NCBI GenBank assembly: GCA_009602725.1
Contig: WELB01000009.1
Span: forward strand, 74,010-90,954
Source of the DNA: Spirogloea muscicola
Taxonomy: Eukaryota > Streptophyta > Zygnematophyceae > Spirogloeales > Spirogloeaceae
Direction: 5' to 3'
DNA length: 16,945 nucleotides
Shown: positions 1-6,960 of the stretch, piece after piece
Layout: the number at the start of each line of letters is the position of its first letter
Position numbering within the stretch: the stretch's first letter is position 1
Notes under the pieces: generated by a model
What the model saw: the letters and a program-made list of their open reading frames with translations, nothing else
The model's database searches: none
What the model was told of the DNA's origin: nothing
Made by a program: the position numbers and the translations under genes

Positions 1-120
1 GTTCACCATGGAAGCGACGGGCGATTGCGTGGCGGGCGAGCTGGTTAAGTAGCTCAAGCCACTGAGCGCCCAGTGCCCCATGGATGTCAATTGCCAACGG
101 GAAGAACTCGTCTTCGGGCG
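1..120 (-). pseudogene. Conserved C-terminal tail of the retroelement protein, partial
   Basis: In a frame shifted from the endonuclease, the minus strand reads PEDEFFPLAIDIHGALG and then WLELLNQLAR up to the window edge. The same motif appears in the plus-strand copy at about 1990-2110 and, decayed, at about 4315. This shows it is a conserved part of the element. The true 3' end lies outside the window. Confidence 0.7.
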
Positions 121-152
121 GATGGTCGGCGTACTTGATGGTCGGCGTACTC
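121..152. repeat. 16-bp tandem duplication that shifts the retroelement frame
   Basis: GATGGTCGGCGTACTT (121-136) is followed at once by GATGGTCGGCGTACTC (137-152). The length is 16 bp, so one extra copy shifts the frame by one. On the minus strand the reading after KEYADH leaves the conserved frame here. With one copy ignored, the frame resumes as PPEDEFFPLAID in the tail. Confidence 0.9.
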
Positions 153-611
153 TTTTGCCCGAGCGGCGCAGGCGACCGCATACCCAGCCTTGGTGGCAGA
201 CTGGGCTGGGTGGGAGCGGTCGAATGCGTTGGTAGTCACCACGTCCAGAAGCAGACGTGGCCCGCCGGCCTGTGGGGTGGCCACCAGGTCGACGCGACGA
301 GCGTGGAGACCGTCGGCCCTTTCCTGGAGCGGCATGACGCCGGAGTGCTCCGCTGCCACCGCGAAGCCAGCCTCCACCAGGATGCCGTGCATCGCGTCCC
401 GGAGGCGGTCGTGGGCCGCCGTCCTCTCGCCGCCGTGGGAACATCGCAGGACGTGAGCAGCCAGCTCGCCAGGCTCGGCCCCTCGCTCGCCACACTGGCA
501 TTGACGCACGCCCTGGAGGCATGGAGGCGGCAGCCCCAGGAGCCGGTGGACGGCAGTGCGAAACACCTCATCTGGGAGGGTCAGGGCGTCAGTGATGGGG
601 AGTGCCTGGAG
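125..611 (-). pseudogene. CCHC zinc finger and restriction-like endonuclease of the retroelement
   Basis: This continues the RT frame after the TGA (LQALPITDALTLPDEVF). A CQCG...HVLRC cluster (about 500-441) is the zinc finger. SHGGERTAAHDRL follows, then AEHSG, RRVDLVA (Asp near 290) and LLLDVVTTN (Asp near 245), which fit the E...D...D pattern of the PD-(D/E)xK-like nuclease of R2-type elements. In that family the domain nicks target DNA to prime reverse transcription. The frame shifts at the tandem duplication 121-152. Confidence 0.7.
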
Positions 612-1904
612 TCACGCCGCTGCCCCCGGGGAGGAGGCCGATTGTAGTCTCGCGCGCCCGCGCAGGTCGGCCTCAGGGAGCTGCAGCACGGCGGTGGTGT
701 AGGCGGCCTTGTCGACGACGGCCGCGAAGCGCGCTTGGACGCGCAGGTCAGCGGTGTGCGCGAGGTGCGCAAAGGAGACCGCCTGGCCGGCCATGTCGGG
801 GTGCGCCGCGAGCAGCTCCTGGTGGGCGGTGCGAAGCGCCACCTGGAAGGGCAGCACGCCCTTGTCCACCTCCACCACCGCCTGCTCCAGTGCACGCCGG
901 CCATGGACCATGAAGCGCTGAGCCACGGAGGTGGCAGTCTGCGCCCAGCTGCTGAGGTATGCAGCCCGGCATGAGCGGACGAGCGGGCGCAGGCCGAGAA
1001 CCCCGTGGCTGATGGGTAGCGCCGCCTGGTGGATAGCGGCTGGCGACTGGGGGAAGCCCTGGTGGCGGACCAGGGCCGCCAAGCTCGCCACCATGCCCGC
1101 GTCGAAAGCCTCGTACGCCGCCAATGCCTCTGGGGACGGCGGAGTGGCCCGTGTCAAGTACTGGGGCCGCTGCCCGATGGCCTTGGTCAGCATGGCCAAC
1201 GACAGCTGCATATCCTCCAGCTCGGGGAGCTGGGCCGCGGGCTGAAGGTGCTCCGCGAGGCGGGCTCGCAGCTGCCCCTCCACGAAGGCCGGCGTACCGA
1301 TGGGGACTCCCAGGAGGGCGAAGCCGTCTGCCGGAGTCCGGCAGCCCGGGGGCAGCGCCAGGGTGGGTAGGATCTCGCCAGGGGACCAAGCCGCGCACTT
1401 CGCCTGCCGGATGGTCAGGCCGAGGGTGGCCAGCTGCTGCGTGAAAGTGCCGAAGGCCGCCGCCACGTCTTCCGGAGGGCCGACTATGGTGGTGTCGTCC
1501 GCGAAGGTAGGGAGAAGGACTTCTGGGTGGGCCGCTGCGGTAGCCTGCAGAGCCCGGTTGTGCGCGAGCGCAAAGAAGAAGCCGGCGAGGGGGTCCCCTT
1601 GCCGCGTGCCCGAGCGGGACTGCAGGACCTCCACCTGATCACCCCCTGTCCGCCAGAGGAGGTCGCTGGGCTGACCGTACCCCGAGCGGAAAAAGGGGAC
1701 CAGGGAGGGGAAGGAGGCCCGGAGCTCCTCCGCAATGCAGGCGCGCTCCACGGTGTTGAAGGCGTTTGCCACGTCGACGGCAAGCACCAGCCAGCCCGGG
1801 TGCTGGTCCAAGGTTGCACGGACCCCGTGGACGACGGCCTCATCCCCACTCCGCAGCCCCGCGCCGTACTGGTGTGGCGCCATAGAGAAGAGGGGCTGGC
1901 AAAG
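612..1904 (-). pseudogene. Reverse transcriptase domain of the retroelement
   Basis: The RT copies element RNA into DNA at the target site. Visible motifs, in order: HQYGAG near the start, VLAVDVANAFN (motif A, catalytic Asp near 1775), SGTRQGDPLAGFFFALA (motif B, about 1610-1560), FADDTTIVG (motif C, catalytic Asp pair near 1499-1494), GLTIRQAKC (motif D) and ALLGVPIG (motif E), then a thumb-like region. The open frame extends to 2069, but residues upstream of about 1904 do not look like RT and belong to the next element. The frame stops at TGA 612-614, and homology resumes directly after it in the same frame. That points to a nonsense change, perhaps of a Trp codon, rather than a natural end. 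Confidence 0.87.
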
Positions 1905-1912
1905 CCAGCGCT

Positions 1913-2293
1913 TTGGCTTTTGATTCCAGGAGCGCCAAACGCTCGTCGGAGGAGGCGGGCTACTCAGTCCGCCAAGCGGCGGGCGCAAAGGAACGTAAAT
2001 ACTCAGATCACCCGGTGGAAGACGAGTTTGTCCCACTCGCCAGCGACGTGCACGGCGCCGTTGGCACAAGCTGGCTTGACCTGCTTCACCGCCTTGCGCG
2101 GCGAGCAGCGGCCCGCCGCCACGGGCAGCAGGGCGAGCAGCCTGGCTTCAATGTCGCCGGGTCCCTCGCTAAGGTCTTCCGGATGCGCTTGGCCATCTCT
2201 TTGCGGCGCTCCCTTGCCTTTGCCAATCCTTTTGGGCTTTTTGCCTGGCACTGCATGTTGATGCCCGCCGACGTAGTCGGGCGGGTAGCTTAG
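1913..2293 (+). pseudogene. 5'-truncated second retroelement copy (C-terminal tail), opposite strand
   Basis: The plus-strand frame reads AFDSRS, EEAGYSVRQAAGAKERKYSD, HPVEDEFVPLASDVHGAVG, WLDLLHRLARRAAARRHG and then SLAKVFRMRLAISLRRSLAF. The first part matches the minus-strand copy's AFDRS...GYAVACAARAKEYADHP...PLAIDIHGALG almost step by step. Nucleotide identity is only roughly two thirds, so it comes from another member or subfamily. The copy starts exactly where the minus-strand RT loses homology. It ends in TAG near 2291, giving a natural C-terminus for the family. A TGTAA at 2529-2533 may mark its 3' end. Confidence 0.75.
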
Positions 2294-2545
2294 GCCATTC
2301 TAGCGTCCCGCAAGCCATCGTTGCATGTTATAGGATGAGGCTATCATTGAGTCTGCAGCGCTCCCAAGCACTCGCGATTCACCAGCGTGCTGGTCGTGCA
2401 TTAGCCCAGGCTAATGGCTTCCGTGGAGGTGGTTCGGCTCCTCAGTATAGCTTGTCAGATATGCATGTGCTTACTCGGGGATATAAACGTCCCCCTTAGC
2501 CAGCTCAGTACCCAGTTAACAGGACATTTGTAAGGCTAGAATTGG
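2294..2545. other. Non-coding stretch after the plus-strand element copy
   Basis: No gene is visible. It may be the 3' untranslated part of the plus-strand retroelement. It contains the palindrome TTAGCC-CA-GGCTAA at about 2401, a TATA-like GATATAAACG near 2479, and TGTAA at 2529-2533. None of these can be assigned a role with confidence. Confidence 0.4.
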
Positions 2546-4025
2546 CCTCCCTTTCAATTTCATGCGCACCGCGCGCCTTCTCTCTTTGGGCTGGCTTCTC
2601 CCAGCCACCAGTCAATTCGGCCGCGCTTTTCTCCTTTTTGCCGGTTCACTTGCGCGCAGGCCGCGCTTTGGCGGCGGCCTCCGACTCCCGTCAGGGCGAC
2701 GTCTTTCCACCTGCGAGCTATTCCGACTTGCATCTTCTGACTAGAGGTTACTGAGCCGTAAATTACTGAGCGTCCCCTTGTTGATGTCTTAGTCCTTAGC
2801 ACTCCGGCTCCTTCTGACCTTGTGTATTCATTTGGGCTGGCCTCTCCCAGCCACCAGTTGATGTGGCCGCGCTTGCTTGCATCCTTTGGCTGCTGCTTCT
2901 GGGTCTCGTCAAGTTGGAGTGTGTACCAAGTGATGGCCGCGCTGGCCGCGCTATGGCTGCTGCCTCCGGGTCTCGGCAGAGTGCCGCTTTTCCTGCTTCG
3001 AGTTATTCTGATTTGCTGTTGCTCACTCGTGGTTACTGAGCATCCATCTGCATCATTTCGTGTCTTGGTGTGTACTTCTGTCTTTCTGGACACTGTTTTG
3101 TGGCCTTTGAGGCCTGTGGACATTGTCCATTCTTTTCTGGGCTGGCTTTGCTAGCACCTCTCTTTCCCACTTATCAGGAGCCTAGCATCTCTGATCTGTG
3201 ACTGCTTAGCAGGGGGTTCCTGAGTGATTCGTAGCTGCTTTGCTTCTTTTTGTGCTAGTTTTCTTAGCGCTTCCCCCGGCCCCCATCTCGTGCTTTGTTC
3301 ATTCTTGTTTGGGCTGGCTTTTCCAGCCCCTAACCTCAAGGGGCGAGCACTTTCTTCGTTTTCTGTTGGGCCGCGCTCTTCTGATGGAGGGCCTGTGTGG
3401 CAACGTATACGGGCAAGCACATCGTCGTAATGACTTGCTGTAATTTGGCCGCACTTTCTGTTTTCTGTAGTCACTTGTATAGCTGTTTCTTTTCTCCAAC
3501 TTGTCCATTCTTCCTGGCTGGCTTTTCACAGCCCTGCCCCCTTAGCAAGCTCCTTCATCGTGCCAGCTGTTTCTTCTGCCCACACTGACTCCGACTTGCG
3601 GCTGCTGACTAGAAGGATTTCGTGTAGTTGAAACATATGACGGCCAAATGGCCAAGTAGAAGAAGTAGAAGTACAATGGCAAGCACATCTGAAGACCTAC
3701 ATGCTGACTAGGGGTTGCTGAGCTCGATCCGCTGTAGCCAATTGCATGGCTTTCTTCCTCTGTGTGGTCTTAGCGCCTATCGGCCCTTTGGTCTGATGTC
3801 ATTTCATTTGGGCTGGCTTTCACAGCCCTCGCCCCCTTAAAGAAGAAAAAAGCTCTTTGGAGGAGCTGCTTCTTCCCAAGATGCAGCTCTTTTGAAGGGG
3901 CTATGGCTGTGAGAGGCCAGCCCAAAGAAATAAACAAGAGGGGCAGCACTATTGAAGAGGCGAGGGCTGTGAAAAGCCATCCCACAAAGGACTGGACAAG
4001 GTCTGAAGGGGCCAGAAAGTGCACT
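2546..4025. repeat. Degenerate array of 170-300 bp units with GGGCTGG...CCAGCC core
   Basis: The core TTTGGGCTGGCTT...CAGCC recurs on the plus strand at about 2586, 2831, 3136, 3310, 3511 and 3807, and inverted at about 3890-3930 and 3955-3995. A second shared block (TCCGACTTGC, CTGACTAG, GGTTACTGAG and variants) follows several cores at about 2722, 3002, 3582 and 3700. CTTAG and a GTCCATTC-like run precede several cores. The plus strand is pyrimidine-rich. Minus-strand open frames here show repeated GEASPN-like peptides, but only because the DNA repeats. Units are strongly diverged, so the array is old. Confidence 0.7.
3805..3932. repeat. Imperfect inverted repeat at the right end of the array
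   Basis: The left arm (about 3805-3857) contains TTTGGGCTGGCTTTCACAGC and CCCCCTTAAA...AGCTC. The right arm (about 3885-3932) is its inverted relative (GAGCT, GAAGGGGCTATGGCTGTGAG, GGCCAGCCCAAA). A second inverted copy follows at about 3948-3995. Transcribed through, the two arms could fold into a stem of roughly 45-50 bp with mismatches. Confidence 0.65.
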
Positions 4026-4304
4026 TGACAAACTTACAATGAGTGACCAATACGAACGGGTGCTCAAGATTTCTTACCAAACAACCGCAACCTGGATCAT
4101 GTAGCAGCGGGAGAAAAGTCACCCTGCTGAATCGCAGAGGCAGTAGCCAAGGCGCGACCCGCCCGCAAATGCACGGCGAACGCCTAGGATTGCTGCAGCA
4201 GAGTGGGAAAGCGCATATGGTACACCTGAGCGAGCGACCCGGCAGCCTTAAAGCCGGGCTGCTCGCTCTGCTGACCTTAACGTCAGCTTATTGAGAGTAG
4301 TTCA
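4026..4304. other. Non-coding stretch with one GC-rich hairpin
   Basis: No gene is recognised; the 83-codon plus-strand open frame at 4043-4294 resembles nothing. A hairpin lies at 4232-4268: GAGCGA-CCCGGC pairs with GCCGGG-(CTGC)-TCGCTC around a 9-nt loop, with a 4-nt bulge. Its role is unknown. Confidence 0.5.
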
Positions 4305-4595
4305 GGCAATTCGCTCCAAGAAGCCCCGTGGACGTCAATTGCCAGCAGCAAATTTGTCACTGTCAGGGAGGTCTACATACTTGCGCTCCTAAGCACCTGC
4401 ATTGCCAACCGCGTGCCCTGCCGCTTCCGCCAATTGATTGACCACTGAAAGTAAGAGAGTTCGTGGTGACAACATCCGCTACAATACAGGGCCCCCTGCT
4501 AGGCGTAATGGCGATGAGGTCGGCCTGCCGCATGCGAGGACGGCTGTCCGCCCCGGTCTGGATTGGAATGACGCCGGCATGTCATTGCTTACAGG
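4305..4595 (-). pseudogene. Decayed third fragment of the retroelement endonuclease and tail
   Basis: On the minus strand one frame reads AGVIPIQTGADSR, then RQADLIAITPSRGP and DVVTTNSL. This aligns with SGVMPLQERADG, RRVDLVATPQAGGP and DVVTTNAF of the copy at the left end. Further along, the DNA again matches the tail at GGCAATTGACGTCCACGG (about 4327-4344; compare 80-96). The part between is scrambled by indels and has no long frame. It is far more decayed than the left-end copy. Confidence 0.7.
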
Positions 4596-6210
4596 GCCTG
4601 ATATGAAGTAAGGCCCTTCTTAAGCCCTTAGTATGTCCAACTGCTCCTTTCCAGGGCTACCGCGGCTTGGCGACCGACAGGCACAGACTGTCCCTGCAAG
4701 CAAACGAGGCGACCAGTCGCACAGTCTGCCGACTCTTGGCCCAGTCATATTTATGTGGAGTATCACCCATGCATGTGTGCCTGGCAGCTTGGCTCGGCAT
4801 CAGGTGCCAACGTAGTCGTAAGGGTCGTGTTAAGTGAAGTGCGCAGGCCTTCATTCACTCATGATAACGCCCACAACGACTCCTACTCCTTCCCAGCAGA
4901 CGGCAGCTCAAAATAAAGCAGGACTTCGAGTATGCACATTGATGTGTACGATCCCCCCATCAGTCCAATACGATGCACTGTCCACCAGCAGAACGCGCTT
5001 GGTTGCCCAAGCTTCCTTGCCCATCAATGACAACGTGAATACGAAGGCTGGAGGAAGGTCTCTCTATACGCTCAAGAAAACAAAAAAAGGGGTTGGATAA
5101 GTGAGGCGAAAGCCCTCACGAAGGCCGATGACTGCGACAAATTTTCAAGAGTTACACAGTCTAGGCATGAAATGGCCAGCAAGGGCAGAGAGCCAAGAAA
5201 CTAGCAGGCTCATCGGCACAGAGTAATAGGTAGCCCAAATGTTGGAGAAGGTGGCCTAAGAAATCAAGGAGGGACTAGAGTAGCCTATCTTCACTACAGT
5301 GGCTACAATTGCAGGAGTGTCAATCCTGGAAATCTTCTCATGAAGAAGCTCCTTCAAACTGTGGCGTGCTGGATTTAATTGAACTGCAATTTGCAGTTAC
5401 AAGCAATATTATGTTGCTATTGAGTCATGAGAATGTGGTCTAAATTTACTGCCCTGTCTTCTGTCCTCGAGCCAGTCTTTGCCGCGGATATAGGACAACA
5501 TGAGGTAGCATGGCGTTTGTAGCAGATGTTGACCAACACCATTCCTACCTTACAGAGTAAGACGTTTTGTTCAGCCGAGAGCAAGTTGTTCAAGTAGTAG
5601 CACTGCTGCAGAATCACTGGCCAACTTCTTGGTTGGCATAGCCACGCCAGAACTGCAGCGTGTGCCAAGCTCTCCCATACAAATGGTTGCTGTCGCTCTG
5701 AAACTGGAGGAGATCCCCCCAGAATTTGCAACAGTCCAACAAAAGCATCCTTGTCAGAGCATGTTGGTACGCCATGTCCTTATCTCAAGGTGGCCTTCAA
5801 ATACTCTCCTCTTTGCATCCACGTATTGTGGCACTATGCATCAGGGTGCAGTCATGTTTGACGCCACCAGCAACGGGAGAGGTATACAAATGAAGCAGAA
5901 CGGCTTACACTGGAGAGTGAGGTGGTCCTGTTGATTCGTGCTTGTAACTGATGACCCACTTTCTCTTGGAACAGGCCTCATATAGAAGTGTTCTTGCTTG
6001 GCCTGTTGGTAGATTTGACGGCTTCGGCGATGCCTCATCGACTATTCCTGCCACGTCAAGCATGATGTATCATAGTCATCAATTCATTGGCTGGAGAGCA
6101 CGAGTAGAAGATGCTGCCCAAGAAGAGATTCCCTGGAAGTGTAGCCAGTGCTGCAGAACGAAGTGACTATCTTGCCGAAGGCACATCATGTAACGTAACA
6201 AAAAATTTCT
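4596..6210. other. Gene-free stretch; right part probably the Dicer 3' UTR
   Basis: No protein, tRNA or rRNA is recognised. Open frames here (for example plus 4834-5100 and 5629-5934, minus 5417-5731) are about 100 codons or less and resemble nothing known to me. The part next to 6211 is likely transcribed as the Dicer 3' UTR. Undetected extra 3' exons of that gene cannot be excluded. Confidence 0.5.
5905..5909 (-). terminator. Possible TGTAA polyadenylation signal for the Dicer gene
   Basis: TGTAA is the usual poly(A) signal of chlorophyte algae. The first one on the minus strand after the stop at 6211 is at 5905-5909, giving a 3' UTR of about 300 nt. Others occur at 5550-5554 and 5397-5401. 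A five-base motif is weak evidence by itself. Confidence 0.25.
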
Positions 6211-6960
6211 TCAGCATGTCATTGATGGCACCAGCATAATACAAGTGCTACTACTCATGAGTAGAGTACCTGTTGGAGGCCTTTCACAGGGACTCGGCTC
6301 CAGCACCTGAAAATGATCGTCAACAGCTCTGCTATCACCTGCAACTTGGAGAGCTGGAGTCTTGGAAGTGGAGAGCTGCTGAAGAGTATCTCTGCTTGTG
6401 ATGGGGTCTAAGGTCTTCTCAGACACTGCAGCAAGACGATTCCACTCTGCACTTGCCTCCTGGATGGTTAAATCTGAGTCAAGATGGCAAGTACTGGTGC
6501 CTCCAATTTCCCTGCCCTCTTCAGTACGCGAAACGAGTCCATTCTGGCTCATATGATCTCTCATAGCACCAAGGTAGGCAGCCAACTGGTCAGGGCTGCT
6601 ACCTTTCGCCTCGACACAGGCCGGCGCCAAGTCTTTCTTAAGGTGACCATTCTGAGCAGGGACCACGTTCGAGGAGGCAACTGCTTCCTTGGAAGGTATA
6701 TCAAGATTGCTGCGTGCAGCAACGAGCCTGCAGATTCGGGCCAGCTGATCAGCATGGCATCTACCAGTGGATGAGTCACTGGTCTTGGGGGCAGGGGGTC
6801 TGGTGCTTAAGCTAGCAATGGCTGACGCAGCCACCTCCCTAGGCTCGGAGCGCAGCAGTTTGTCTGTGAGCTCTGTGGTCAATGGCTGCTGAAGCTGGTC
6901 GCCACTTGCAGTCCGAAACTTCGACTTCATACTTCCTGGAGGTTTGGTGCTCAGGGCAGC
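6211..6960 (-). other. Last exon: 249-aa low-complexity C-terminal tail of the Dicer protein
   Basis: After the dsRBD an acceptor at 6961 (CCTGCACAG) joins in phase 0 to an open frame of 250 codons ending in TGA at 6211-6213. The peptide is rich in Ser, Thr, Ala, Gln and Glu and shows no domain I recognise. An open frame of this length is unlikely by chance, which supports it as coding. A possible donor at 6269 (ACAG/GTACTC) could instead splice on to a further exon. Reading straight through intron 23 would end the protein at about 6839. Confidence 0.65.

Larger units (their letters stand above)
1..1912 (-). mobile_element. R2-like non-LTR retroelement, 5'-truncated, runs off left edge
   Basis: Reading leftwards, this copy holds a reverse transcriptase, a zinc finger, a restriction-like endonuclease and a conserved tail that continues past base 1. 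Homology starts abruptly at about 1904, so the 5' part is missing. The region is clearly richer in G+C than the DNA to its right. It is no longer intact: a TGA at 612-614 and a 16-bp duplication at 121-152 break the single reading frame. Family assignment rests on domain order (RT, CCHC, endonuclease), which is that of R2-type elements; the exact clade is not determined. Confidence 0.8.

Noticed and set aside
1913-1913. Twin priming of one RNA as the cause of the head-to-head elements
   Set aside because: Both halves contain the same tail domain and have diverged by about a third of bases, so one template cannot explain them.
84-2261. Long plus-strand open frames opposite the reverse transcriptase (for example 84-647 and 1527-2261)
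   Set aside because: They are antisense shadows in G+C-rich DNA; the minus-strand frame carries all RT motifs. Only the part after about 1913 is real homology on the plus strand, and it lies in a different frame (1913-2293).
2560-3123. 187-codon minus-strand open frame with repeated WWLGEASP-like peptides
   Set aside because: The peptide repeat follows from the DNA repeat units; there is no known domain and the units drift in frame across the array.
4633-5100. Small plus-strand open frames of 60-88 codons
   Set aside because: Short, no similarity I recognise, and no supporting context; likely chance.
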